A stretch of 7,452 nucleotides of DNA from Candidatus Lithacetigena glycinireducens (GCA_018725485.1 QLUP01000047.1:1-7452), one strand, 5' to 3'; positions 1 to 6,843 are shown, numbered from the stretch's first letter. A program made the numbers and translations. The notes: generated from the letters alone by a model not told the origin.

Positions 1-54
1 GGTTGAACCGATGTGACTTCGGTGCCGACGGTTAAAGTCCGGATGGGAAAAGGG
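1..54 (+). promoter_or_regulatory. FMN riboswitch (RFN element), 3' portion only
   Basis: This is the 3' part of an FMN-sensing aptamer; the 5' half lies before the window. Visible landmarks are a P5-like hairpin (ACCGA at 7-11 pairing with TCGGT at 19-23) and the conserved GCCGAC at 24-29. A P6-like pairing joins GAC 27-29 to GTC 37-39, and the hallmark AGTCCGGATGGGA runs through 36-48. The purine run AAAAGGG (about 48-54) is where the 3' strand of P1 is expected. By family knowledge the element lowers expression of riboflavin genes when FMN is abundant, and its position before ribD-ribE-ribBA-ribH fits exactly. The 5' boundary and the P1 partner strand cannot be seen. Confidence 0.93.
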
Positions 55-82
55 TCATCTTTATACCTTCATGCCTTTTCCC
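45..82 (+). promoter_or_regulatory. Expression-platform hairpin of the FMN riboswitch
   Basis: GGGAAAAGG at 45-53 is perfectly complementary to CCTTTTCCC at 74-82, giving a 9-bp stem with a 20-nt loop. Its 5' arm overlaps the expected 3' strand of aptamer helix P1, so the two should be mutually exclusive. It resembles an attenuator, but only three T residues (83-85) follow, so Rho-independent termination is doubtful. Control of translation or an alternative-structure switch is also possible. The hairpin ends 11 nt before the ribD ATG. Confidence 0.6.
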
Positions 83-93
83 TTTGAACAAGT

Positions 94-1224
94 ATGGACA
101 TAGATTATTATTTTATGAAAAAGACTATAAACCTGGCAAAACACGGTAGGGGAAGGGTAAGTCCTAATCCCCTCGTTGGTGCTTTAGTTATCAAAAATGG
201 AGAAATCATCGGAAAAGGATACCATCATAAAACAGGTGAACCTCATGCAGAAGTCCTGGCTTTAAAAGAGGCTGGCCCAGATGCAAAAGGTGCAACTTTA
301 GTAGTAAATTTAGAACCCTGCTGTCATTATGGTAAAACTCCTCCCTGTACTAAAATGATAATTGAATCAGGTATCATAAAAGTCGTTTCAGGAATGGAAG
401 ATCCCAACCCCCTGGTTTCCGGTAAAGGCTTCGCAGAGCTAAAAAATGCTGGTATAGAAGTTAAAACAGATATCCTTAAAGAACAGTGCATCAAATTAAA
501 CGAGGTATTTATAAAATATATTACCACAAAAAAACCTTTTGTAACTTTAAAAGGCGCCATAAGTCTTGATGGGAAGGTTTCCACTAAAACTGGTGAATCC
601 AAATGGATAAGTAACAAAAAATCAAGAAAGATCTCACAAAGGCTTAGAAGTTTACATGATGCTATTTTAGTAGGGGTTGATACTGTTATTAAGGATAACC
701 CCCTGTTAACCTGTCGTTTGGATAAGAAAAGTAAAAATCCAATAAGAATAATTCTGGATAGCACTCTAAGGATTCCCCTTAACAGCCAGGTAATAAAATC
801 AGCAGGTACCTCAACTTCTCCAACTATTATTGTAACTACTGAACAATCTACACCAGAAAAAATAAAAACCATTGAAAAGGAGGGAGTGCAGGTATTGGTT
901 ACCAAAAGTAACCCCGATTTACGAATTGACCTTGAAAATTTGTTAACAATCCTCGGTGAACAAAAGATTACCAGCTTATTAATAGAAGGTGGTCCAACGG
1001 TAAATGCCAGTGCTCTTCATGCTGGTATTGTAGATAAACTCATTTTATTTGTTGCGCCTATTGTGATTGGCGGGATAACTACTCCTTCCCTGGTTGGAGG
1101 AACTGGTATTAAAAAACTTGTAGATGCTTTTAAAATTACAGATTTAACAATCAAGAAAATTGATAACAATTTTCTTTTTGAAGGTTATGTGAGTAAAGAA
1201 AACCATGTTTACCGGACTAATTGA
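94..1224 (+). CDS. ribD: Bifunctional RibD: diaminohydroxyphosphoribosylaminopyrimidine deaminase / 5-amino-6-(5-phosphoribosylamino)uracil reductase
   Basis: This cytosolic enzyme catalyses the second and third steps of the GTP branch of riboflavin synthesis: deamination of the pyrimidine, then NADPH-dependent reduction of the ribosyl chain. Residues 1 to about 145 form the cytidine-deaminase-like domain, with GRGRVSPNPLVGA (18-30), the zinc and catalytic motif HAE (51-53), and EPCCHYGKTPPC (74-85), whose C76 and C85 are the expected zinc ligands. DPNPLVSGKG follows at 103-112. From about 147 comes the reductase domain, with KGAISLDGK (153-161), the DAILVGVDTVIKDNPLLT region (189-206) and LIEGGPTVN (296-304). 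The 376-residue length is normal. ATG 94 is the only plausible start, since an in-frame stop lies at 85-87 and the protein begins as RibD usually does. No SD is visible before it. The 3' end overlaps ribE by 20 nt, which suggests translational coupling. Confidence 0.97.
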   Translation: MDIDYYFMKKTINLAKHGRGRVSPNPLVGALVIKNGEIIGKGYHHKTGEPHAEVLALKEAGPDAKGATLVVNLEPCCHYGKTPPCTKMIIESGIIKVVSGMEDPNPLVSGKGFAELKNAGIEVKTDILKEQCIKLNEVFIKYITTKKPFVTLKGAISLDGKVSTKTGESKWISNKKSRKISQRLRSLHDAILVGVDTVIKDNPLLTCRLDKKSKNPIRIILDSTLRIPLNSQVIKSAGTSTSPTIIVTTEQSTPEKIKTIEKEGVQVLVTKSNPDLRIDLENLLTILGEQKITSLLIEGGPTVNASALHAGIVDKLILFVAPIVIGGITTPSLVGGTGIKKLVDAFKITDLTIKKIDNNFLFEGYVSKENHVYRTN

Positions 1225-1852
1225 AGAATTGGGTATAGTAAAAGATATCAGGTTTATTAACCAGGGCTCAAAAATAACTTTTATGGCTAAATTGTCTGAA
1301 TTTCTGAAAGTGGGCGATAGCGTTTCAGTCAATGGAGTATGCCTAACAGTTACTCATTGTACTCAGTATAATTTTACCGTTGAGGCAATGGGTGAAACCT
1401 TATCCAGAACAAACCTGTCATTATTAACTCCAAATCAGAAAGTAAACCTGGAAAGAGCTCTATTATTAAAGGATAGAATAGCAGGGCACCTGGTTTCAGG
1501 ACATGTAGATGAGGTAGGAGCAATTATTAAAAAAGTCACTACTGGTTTGTCAATAGCAACAGAAATAAGTGCTTCAGGAAACCTCTTGAGCATGGTTGTT
1601 AGTAAAGGGTCAATAGCTGTTGATGGGATAAGCCTAACTGTGGTGGAAGTAAAAGACTCAAGTTTTTCAGTTCACCTGATTCCTCATACCCTGGAACATA
1701 CTACCCTGGGTTTTAAGGGTGTTGGTTCAAAAGTAAACCTGGAGAGCGACATTCTGGCAAAATATGTAAGTAAAATGTTAGGCTTTCACAGTATTAAAAG
1801 CGATAGCCGTAAAACTATTACCGAAGAATATCTTATAGAGAAAGGGTTTTGA
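1205..1852 (+). CDS. ribE: Riboflavin synthase, alpha subunit
   Basis: Riboflavin synthase dismutates two 6,7-dimethyl-8-ribityllumazine molecules to riboflavin and the pyrimidine substrate of RibH. The 215-residue protein has the two tandem lumazine-binding barrels of the family. Barrel 1 starts at MFTG (1-4) and contains VNGVCLTV (42-49), ETLSRTNL (64-71) and NLERAL (81-86). The linker GHLVSGHVD (94-102) leads to barrel 2, with KGSIAVDGISLTV (134-146), IPHTLEHTTL (159-168) and DILAKYV (182-188). C46, H100, S143 and D182 align by motif with residues implicated in substrate binding or catalysis in characterised enzymes. The start lies 20 nt inside the ribD end with only a weak purine-rich stretch before it, so translation is probably coupled to ribD. 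The gene is called ribE here (Firmicutes naming); it equals E. coli ribC. Confidence 0.97.
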   Translation: MFTGLIEELGIVKDIRFINQGSKITFMAKLSEFLKVGDSVSVNGVCLTVTHCTQYNFTVEAMGETLSRTNLSLLTPNQKVNLERALLLKDRIAGHLVSGHVDEVGAIIKKVTTGLSIATEISASGNLLSMVVSKGSIAVDGISLTVVEVKDSSFSVHLIPHTLEHTTLGFKGVGSKVNLESDILAKYVSKMLGFHSIKSDSRKTITEEYLIEKGF

Positions 1853-1864
1853 TAATTTAGATAC

Positions 1865-1869
1865 GGAGG
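1865..1869 (+). promoter_or_regulatory. Displaced ribosome binding site of ribBA
   Basis: GGAGG lies in the 34-nt ribE-ribBA gap and is the only good SD there. It ends 17 nt before the ribBA ATG at 1887, much farther than the 5-10 nt usual in bacteria. The spacing becomes 7 nt if one copy of the adjacent 10-bp tandem repeat is removed. An in-frame TAA at 1884-1886 rules out an earlier start codon. Confidence 0.7.
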
Positions 1870-1889
1870 TTAATAAATATTAATAAATG
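1870..1889 (+). repeat. 10-bp tandem duplication spanning the ribBA start codon
   Basis: TTAATAAATA (1870-1879) is followed directly by TTAATAAATG (1880-1889), with only the last base differing. The second copy ends in the ATG start codon of ribBA. The corresponding ATA in the first copy (1877-1879) sits at ideal distance from the GGAGG but is out of frame with ribBA. This looks like a small duplication that moved the start codon one repeat unit downstream. Confidence 0.8.
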
Positions 1890-3089
1890 AGTATTATTTT
1901 CAATTCAATACCGGAAGTTCTTGATGATTTAAGTAAAGGTAAAATGATAATTGTGGTCGATGATGAACATCGTGAAAATGAAGGCGACTTGATAATGGCA
2001 GCAGAATTGGTGACTCCAGAAGCTATAAATTTTATGGCAACCTATGGCAAGGGACTTATATGTGTACCGATGACTGAAACCCGGCTCAAAGAATTAGACC
2101 TACCTATGATGGTTCCTGGGGGAAATTATAGGTGCGATACTGCCTTCACAATTTCAGTAGATGCAATCGATACTACCACCGGTATTTCAGCTTTTGAACG
2201 TGCCCAAACAATTAAAAAACTTACAGAACCAAAATCTGGGAGCAATGATTTCAAAAAACCAGGCCATATTTTCCCTTTAAAAGCTAAAGAAGGAGGTGTA
2301 CTTAAAAGACCCGGACATACGGAGGCAGCAGTTGATTTAGCTTCCTTAGCTGGCCTCTACCCCGCAGGAGTTATCTGTGAAATAATGAACGATGATGGAA
2401 CAATGTCCAGATTACCACAACTTCTGGAGTTTTCCAGGAAGCATAACCTTAAAATAACTACCATAGCAGAATTAGTTAAATATAGATTTAAACAAGAAAA
2501 GTTAGTGAATAAAATAACCACTGCTAATTTACCAACAAGGTATGGGACATTTAAATTATTGGCTTATGAAGATAACATAGAAAACAACTATCATATCGCT
2601 CTCCAAAAAGGAAGCTTCAAATCTGAAGAGCCTGTTCTGGTAAGAATCCACTCTGAATGTTTGACGGGGGATGTTTTCGGTTCAATAAGATGTGACTGTG
2701 GAGAACAACTTTCTTCTGCCTTAACTATGATTGAAAAAAATCAAAATGGCTTGTTTCTTTATATGAGGCAAGAAGGAAGAGGAATCGGGATTATGAACAA
2801 AATAAAAGCTTATAAACTCCAAGATGAGGGTAAGGATACCGTAGAGGCTAACCTTGCCCTGGGTTTTCCAGCAGACTTAAGAGACTATGGATTGGGTGTT
2901 CAGATAATAAAGGATTTGGGGATTAAGAAGATCAGGTTGATAACAAATAACCCTCAAAAAATCTCGGACTTAAATGAATATGGGGTTGAAGTCGTAGAAA
3001 GAATACCCCTAACCGTATGTCCTCAACCTTCTAATTTAAAATATTTGAAGACTAAAAAAGAGAAATTGGGTCATTTATTAGATTTATGA
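1887..3089 (+). CDS. ribBA: Bifunctional RibBA: 3,4-dihydroxy-2-butanone-4-phosphate synthase / GTP cyclohydrolase II
   Basis: RibBA supplies both entry points of the pathway. RibB makes the four-carbon unit from ribulose 5-phosphate, and RibA opens the ring of GTP. The RibB half (about 1-205) shows the acidic metal and substrate loop [11 protein letters not shown] (25-35), [13 protein letters not shown] (97-109), RPGHTEA (141-147) and [11 protein letters not shown] (165-175). The RibA half (about 206-400) has [21 protein letters not shown] at 255-275, where C258, C269 and C271 are the zinc ligands. It continues with RQEGRGIG (294-301), the DTVEAN...[11 protein letters not shown] region (317-335) and TNNPQK (353-358). 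All key residues are present in both halves, and 400 residues is normal for the fusion. An in-frame stop immediately upstream fixes the ATG, but the SD is unusually far away. ribH follows after 27 nt. Confidence 0.97.
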   Translation: MSIIFNSIPEVLDDLSKGKMIIVVDDEHRENEGDLIMAAELVTPEAINFMATYGKGLICVPMTETRLKELDLPMMVPGGNYRCDTAFTISVDAIDTTTGISAFERAQTIKKLTEPKSGSNDFKKPGHIFPLKAKEGGVLKRPGHTEAAVDLASLAGLYPAGVICEIMNDDGTMSRLPQLLEFSRKHNLKITTIAELVKYRFKQEKLVNKITTANLPTRYGTFKLLAYEDNIENNYHIALQKGSFKSEEPVLVRIHSECLTGDVFGSIRCDCGEQLSSALTMIEKNQNGLFLYMRQEGRGIGIMNKIKAYKLQDEGKDTVEANLALGFPADLRDYGLGVQIIKDLGIKKIRLITNNPQKISDLNEYGVEVVERIPLTVCPQPSNLKYLKTKKEKLGHLLDL

Positions 3090-3116
3090 GATTAACTTTT
3101 AAAGGAGGAAAAAAGA

Positions 3117-3584
3117 ATGAGTAAAGTATTTGAAGGAAATTTGTTAGGACAAGGTTTAAAATTTGCGATAGTAATCAGCAGGTTTAATGAATTCATTACT
3201 TCCAAATTATTAGATGGAGCTAAAGACTGTTTAATAAGGCATGGAGTAAAAGAAAGCGATATTGATATTTTCTGGACACCAGGTTCATTTGAAATACCCC
3301 TGATAGCCAAAGAGGTCGCTAAAAGAAAAACACACCAGGCTATTATTTGTCTTGGTGCAATTATTAGAGGAAGTACTCCTCATTTTGAGTATGTGGCTAA
3401 TGAAGCAGCTAAAGGAATTGCACAAATTAATCTAGAACTGGGGGTACCTGTAGTTTTTGGGATAATTACTGCTGACAATTTAGAACAAGCCATAGAAAGG
3501 GCAGGAACCAAAGCTGGTAATAAGGGGTGGAGTTCAGCTTTAAATGCTATTGAAATGGTGAACCTTATTAAAACCCTGGATTGA
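3117..3584 (+). CDS. ribH: 6,7-dimethyl-8-ribityllumazine synthase
   Basis: RibH condenses 5-amino-6-ribitylaminouracil with 3,4-dihydroxy-2-butanone 4-phosphate to give lumazine, the substrate of the ribE product. In many bacteria it assembles into pentamers or 60-mer capsids. The 155-residue protein matches the family along its length: SRFNEFIT (21-28) with the substrate-binding aromatic F23, WTPGSFEIP (53-61), and [14 protein letters not shown] (80-93) with H89 as the expected general base. [17 protein letters not shown] (109-125) and the [11 protein letters not shown] phosphate-site region (127-137) follow. It has the strongest ribosome binding site in the window, AGGAGG at 3103-3108, 8 nt before the ATG, which suits a protein needed in large stoichiometric excess. 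Its TGA overlaps the TTG start of the next gene. Confidence 0.97.
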   Translation: MSKVFEGNLLGQGLKFAIVISRFNEFITSKLLDGAKDCLIRHGVKESDIDIFWTPGSFEIPLIAKEVAKRKTHQAIICLGAIIRGSTPHFEYVANEAAKGIAQINLELGVPVVFGIITADNLEQAIERAGTKAGNKGWSSALNAIEMVNLIKTLD

Positions 3585-4066
3585 AAGTTATAATTGTTTT
3601 TGGGCAGCATAAATCAGGTAAAACTACTGTAGTAGAGTCTCTTGTTAGAGGTATAGCCGATAAAGGTTTTTCGGTAGCTACCATTAAAGATATTCACTCG
3701 CCTGACTTTGAACCGGATACTCAGGGTACCGATACTTTTAAGCATATTTCTGCAGGCTCAACCGTAACTGTAGGTTTGGGTCTAAATAAGACCGCTATTT
3801 TTATACCTCGAAGAATTAACTTAGGAAAGTTATTGGATTTTATTGAATGCGACTACCTAATTATTGAAGGGAATTTACCCGTTACAGGAGTAAAAATATT
3901 TTGCGCTCTATCAACAGAAGAATTACAGGTAAATGACCCTGCTATAATTGCTTTTTCGGGTTTAGTTTCTAATATAATTTCCCATTCTTCTATACCCCCT
4001 GTTCTTCACCCCATTTATCAGCAAAAGGAGTTAGTCAACCTGGTGTTAGAAAATACTGAAGATTAA
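3581..4066 (+). CDS. MobB-like P-loop NTPase
   Basis: This is a 161-residue soluble protein of the MobB (molybdopterin-guanine dinucleotide biosynthesis B) type of SIMIBI GTPases, an assignment made from motifs. It has a Walker A loop GQHKSGKTT (8-16), the VATIKDIH segment (32-39) matching the MobB IKH strand, [10 protein letters not shown] (46-55) matching the family's D-x-x-G-x-D-[ST]-x-[RK]-H signature, then AG at 58-59 and LIIEG (93-97) as the Walker B-like strand. No mobA or other molybdenum cofactor gene is in the window, so the substrate is uncertain and a different nucleotide-dependent role is possible. The TTG start at 3581 overlaps the ribH stop (TTGA) with no convincing SD, implying termination-reinitiation. 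No ATG or GTG lies in frame ahead of the first beta strand. Confidence 0.8.
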   Translation: MKVIIVFGQHKSGKTTVVESLVRGIADKGFSVATIKDIHSPDFEPDTQGTDTFKHISAGSTVTVGLGLNKTAIFIPRRINLGKLLDFIECDYLIIEGNLPVTGVKIFCALSTEELQVNDPAIIAFSGLVSNIISHSSIPPVLHPIYQQKELVNLVLENTED

Positions 4067-4114
4067 AAAAATCAGGATAATATAATTTCACCAGGGTTGA
4101 ATAATTTTACACAT
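4067..4114 (+). other. Convergent intergenic junction, no clear terminator
   Basis: This 48-nt gap separates the ends of the MobB-like gene (+) and psuG (-). A run of seven A residues at 4065-4071 would be a U-tract for transcripts of the - strand, but only weak pairings precede it. CCTGGTG at 4039-4045 is complementary to CACCAGG at 4089-4095, but the 43-nt loop and one-base interruption when extended make it a poor terminator. I see no promoter or small gene here. Confidence 0.5.
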
Positions 4115-5044
4115 TTACCCAGGATGCTGAATATTACTTAATGCAATTGTCAATTGAGACCCTAATTTAGCGTTGTTTAGTAATAAACTTTTATTAGACC
4201 TTAAGGTTCTACCTTGAGAGTAATGATTAACCTGCTTAAGAAGATACGAGGTTAAGCCCTGACCTTTAATACCTGCAGATTTTGCATCATCTACCGCTTG
4301 TTTTATGTATACTTGCACTTCATCAAAAGGAATACTCAATGTTTCTGGAGGGGGATTAAGAATTAAGATACTTTTCTTCTGGTCCAGTAATGATTGTATC
4401 CTAAGATATTCCACCAGACTGTTTATATCCATAAAATATGAACTTAACTCATAAGGCGTATCATAAGAATAAAAAGCTGGAAATTTTTTTGTCTGGTAAC
4501 CAACTACCGGTATCCCCAGTGTTTCTAAATATTCTATAGTTTTTGGTATATCAAGTATAGCTTTAACGCCGGCAGAAATGATTACAACTTCATATTGAGA
4601 CATTATTGTCAAATCCTGAGAAACATCCATAATTCCCTCTTCCCAGCCCCTATGCACACCACCAATCCCCCCTGTGGAAAACACTTTTATGCCGCTTTTA
4701 TAAGAAATAAATAATGTAGCTGAAACCGTAGTTCCTCCAGATATATTTTTAGTTATAGCGTAAGAAAGGTCTCGTGCAGAAAGTTTAACAATCTCTTTTT
4801 CTTTTCCTAAGAATTCAATCTCATCTAACTCAAGACCTACCTTTATTTTTCCTTTAATAACCCCGATGGTAGCCGGGATTGCTCCAGCTGATTTTACGAC
4901 ACTTTCTAAAGCCAGAGATAACTCCACATTGTCTGGAAAGGGTAAACCATGTGTTAATACTGCTGTTTCCAGGGCTAAAACTGGTTTATTATTTAACAGG
5001 GCAAATTTTATTTCTGGAGATATATAGATAAATTCTTTTAAAAT
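4115..5044 (-). CDS. psuG: Pseudouridine-5'-phosphate glycosidase, apparent ATT start
   Basis: PsuG cleaves the C-C glycosidic bond of pseudouridine 5'-phosphate to uracil and ribose 5-phosphate, usually after the kinase PsuK; no psuK is in this window. The first ATG, GTG or TTG codon in the open frame is GTG at 4927, which would remove about 39 conserved residues. The frame is open upstream and encodes a typical PsuG N-terminus: LKEFIYISPEI, then PVLALET (21-27) and THGLPFPDNVE (31-41). Starting at ATT (5044-5042) gives 309 residues, the usual length. E26, D144 and K161 keep the spacing of Glu31, Asp149 and Lys166 of the E. coli enzyme (glutamate, Mn ligand, Schiff-base lysine). Other signatures are GGTTVSAT (103-110) and FSTGGIGGVHRG (122-133). 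The late segment SQGRTLRSN departs from the common T-G-G-x-S-L-x-A-N. The ATT follows the ricT TAA after 1 nt, with AAGGA at 5062-5058 as possible SD. Confidence 0.9.
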   Translation of the reverse strand: MLKEFIYISPEIKFALLNNKPVLALETAVLTHGLPFPDNVELSLALESVVKSAGAIPATIGVIKGKIKVGLELDEIEFLGKEKEIVKLSARDLSYAITKNISGGTTVSATLFISYKSGIKVFSTGGIGGVHRGWEEGIMDVSQDLTIMSQYEVVIISAGVKAILDIPKTIEYLETLGIPVVGYQTKKFPAFYSYDTPYELSSYFMDINSLVEYLRIQSLLDQKKSILILNPPPETLSIPFDEVQVYIKQAVDDAKSAGIKGQGLTSYLLKQVNHYSQGRTLRSNKSLLLNNAKLGSQLTIALSNIQHPG

Positions 5045-5045
5045 T

Positions 5046-5852
5046 TTAAGTTCTCTTTCCTTCAGAAAGAAAAATATCTATGGGAAATACTTTCTCTGAT
5101 CCATCGTTTAACTTAACCAACAAGGTTGACTTAATCAGATTTTTCCCTGATACTGTACCATCACCCATAGGTGTTTTTACTTTATCACCCACTTTAGGTA
5201 GCTTTGTTTCCAACTCCTCATAAAGATCCAACTCATATCGTAAACAACACATTAAACGACCGCATATTCCCAATATTTTTTCCGGGCTGACTAATAACCC
5301 TTGTATTTTAGCCATATTTACCCCAATTGAACTAAACTCGGTAATAAATCTGTTACAACAGGTGACCTGCCCACAGGGACCCATACCACCTAACAGTTTA
5401 GCTCTTTCTCTCTGATTTATCTGCCAGAGTTCAACCCTCTTTTTTAATTTCTTAGCTAAGTCTTTAACCATCTTTCTAAAATCTACCCTTTCTTCGGAGA
5501 AAAAATAAAATACAATTTTATTTTCACCAAATGATGGAACTGTTTTTATCAGTTTAATAGGTAAATGATGTTCTTTCAGTAAGTCCTGGAAAATATTTGT
5601 TGCCTCTTCCTTAACTTCCTCCATTTTGGTAATTTTCTCTTTGTCTGATTCATTAGGAAACCTCAAAATATTGACCATATCTTTCTCATTGATTGATGTT
5701 ATTAAAAAATGGGTTCTTATGATTTTTCCAACTTCCTCTTTATCCTCTTTTTTTACAATCACCTGGTCACCTGTTTGAATCTCCAAATCTGTAGGTTTAG
5801 AAAAAACTAATTCCAAGCCCTGGGCTATTCTAATTACTAATACTTCAGGCAT
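5046..5852 (-). CDS. ricT: PSP1 domain protein RicT (YaaT family)
   Basis: This 268-residue cytosolic protein belongs to the PSP1/YaaT family. In Bacillus subtilis RicT forms an Fe-S-binding complex with RicA and RicF that affects RNase Y-dependent mRNA processing, competence, biofilm formation and sporulation; that role is transferred here by family. The N-terminal third has the GDQVIVKKEDKEEVGKI region (28-44). The conserved core follows, with RVDFRKMVKDLAKKLKKRVEL (122-142) and GGMGPCGQVTCC (155-166). MAKIQGLLVSPEKILGICG (180-198) and GRLMCCLRYE (198-207) complete it. Six cysteines, C160, C165, C166, C197, C202 and C203, are the family's cluster-ligand set and all are present. The 8-nt overlap with the holB end and AAAGGA upstream of the ATG support this start. 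A tmk-holB-ricT order is common in Firmicutes; the yaaQ and yaaR genes often between tmk and holB are absent. Confidence 0.93.
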   Translation of the reverse strand: MPEVLVIRIAQGLELVFSKPTDLEIQTGDQVIVKKEDKEEVGKIIRTHFLITSINEKDMVNILRFPNESDKEKITKMEEVKEEATNIFQDLLKEHHLPIKLIKTVPSFGENKIVFYFFSEERVDFRKMVKDLAKKLKKRVELWQINQRERAKLLGGMGPCGQVTCCNRFITEFSSIGVNMAKIQGLLVSPEKILGICGRLMCCLRYELDLYEELETKLPKVGDKVKTPMGDGTVSGKNLIKSTLLVKLNDGSEKVFPIDIFLSEGKRT

Positions 5853-6843
5853 GCATATAATCCTTTATTTTTATAGTAATTTTATCCCAAAAAAGAGAGG
5901 GATTTACATTATAGTCGTTTGCTGACTTAATTGAGTTAACAATGAAGAGCAGGCACTCCTGGGTTTTTTCAAAATCTAATTCCTCACATATTTCTTTAAT
6001 ATCTCTTTCCAGGTCAATATTAATTATAAGATGGTTGAATCCAGCTAAATACATTAATAGATCTCTTACCAGAAGACTTAAAATCTCTAATTTTTTTAAG
6101 GACTCTTCCCTGCTATCTTTATCCTGAATGCCAAGACAAGCAAAAGCATCAACTAACTTGTTACTTTTTAATAAATAAAGATAATTTATTACTGATTTCC
6201 TCATATTTATCAACAAATCTCCAGAGATATAGTCTATTGCTTTTCCCAGGCTTCCTTGAGATAAACCTGACAGAAGATGAGCACGTCCTTCTGTAATTTC
6301 ATAATTTTCCAGTAAGAATAACTCTATTTGTTCCTGAGATAGAGGAAAAAATTGAATTTTTACCGCTCGTGAAAGAATAGTTGGCAATAATAACTGTGGA
6401 TGGGAGGAAATCAATATTACTGCAAGGTATTCAGGTAGATCCTCAAGAATCTTCAACAGATTGTTAGCAGCTTCAGTGGTAAAGTGGTGGGCATCTTTAA
6501 TAATAACTATTTTAAACCTTCCTTCTAAAGGTACTGTACAAGCAAAATCATGTACTCTGAAACTATCCTCAAGCTTGATATTACCACTAGTGCCAACATC
6601 TATAACTAATAAGTCCGGGTGCTTTAAATTACCGGTCAATAGACAAACTCTACAGCTAAAACAGGGATTATTATCATTTGAATTCCGACAGTTAATTCCC
6701 TGGGAAAAAACTAAAGCAGTGGTAAACTTTCCCGTTCCCTGCGGGCCATAAAATAGAAATGTTCTATTAAAAATCTTCCTTTTAAGAAGCCCCTGTAAAA
6801 TCTTCCTGGCTGTTTCCTGTCCTATAATTTTTTCGAAACTCAT
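5845..6843 (-). CDS. holB: DNA polymerase III delta' subunit
   Basis: HolB is the delta' subunit of the clamp loader that opens and places the beta sliding clamp on primed DNA. The 332-residue protein begins with the AAA+ entry FEKIIGQE (3-10), then the P-loop GPQGTGKFT (33-41). A zinc-module cysteine set follows, C52, C61, C64 and C67. The Walker B region is IIKDAHHFTTEAANNLLKILE (114-134), where the acidic pair is degenerate, and the sensor/arginine-finger region is ILSRA (156-160), close to the SRC motif. The helical C-terminal collar domain is poorly conserved, as usual. Phe40 where Ser or Thr normally follows the P-loop lysine, and KDAHH in place of DEAH, suggest a non-hydrolysing subunit, consistent with delta' rather than tau/gamma. 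The ATG overlaps the tmk stop (ATGA), with AGGA just upstream. Confidence 0.92.
   Translation of the reverse strand: MSFEKIIGQETARKILQGLLKRKIFNRTFLFYGPQGTGKFTTALVFSQGINCRNSNDNNPCFSCRVCLLTGNLKHPDLLVIDVGTSGNIKLEDSFRVHDFACTVPLEGRFKIVIIKDAHHFTTEAANNLLKILEDLPEYLAVILISSHPQLLLPTILSRAVKIQFFPLSQEQIELFLLENYEITEGRAHLLSGLSQGSLGKAIDYISGDLLINMRKSVINYLYLLKSNKLVDAFACLGIQDKDSREESLKKLEILSLLVRDLLMYLAGFNHLIINIDLERDIKEICEELDFEKTQECLLFIVNSIKSANDYNVNPSLFWDKITIKIKDYMHA

Noticed and set aside
45-85. Classic Rho-independent terminator of the riboswitch
   Set aside because: The stem is good, but only three T residues follow and the 5' arm is the aptamer's own P1 strand, so FMN binding would disfavour it. It is kept as an expression-platform hairpin, not called a terminator.
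327-905. 192-codon open frame on the - strand inside ribD
   Set aside because: It is antisense to a fully conserved ribD, shows no recognisable motif, and is a shadow frame of AT-rich coding sequence.
4056-4075. Small hairpin GATT/AATC around the A-run at the end of the MobB-like gene
   Set aside because: Only four A/T-rich pairs plus a bulged extension can form, too weak for a terminator or regulatory site.
4037-4098. Bidirectional terminator between the convergent operons (AACCTGGTG with CACCAGGGTT)
   Set aside because: The arms are separated by 43 nt, have a one-base interruption, and lack a suitable T-run directly after either arm.
4115-4927. psuG as a 270-residue protein starting at GTG 4927, that is, an N-terminally truncated pseudogene
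   Set aside because: The missing N-terminus is encoded in the same open frame immediately upstream without a stop or frameshift, so the gene is intact and only the start codon is unusual.
6461-6751. 96-codon + strand open frame inside holB
   Set aside because: It is antisense to conserved AAA+ motifs of holB and has no homology signal of its own.
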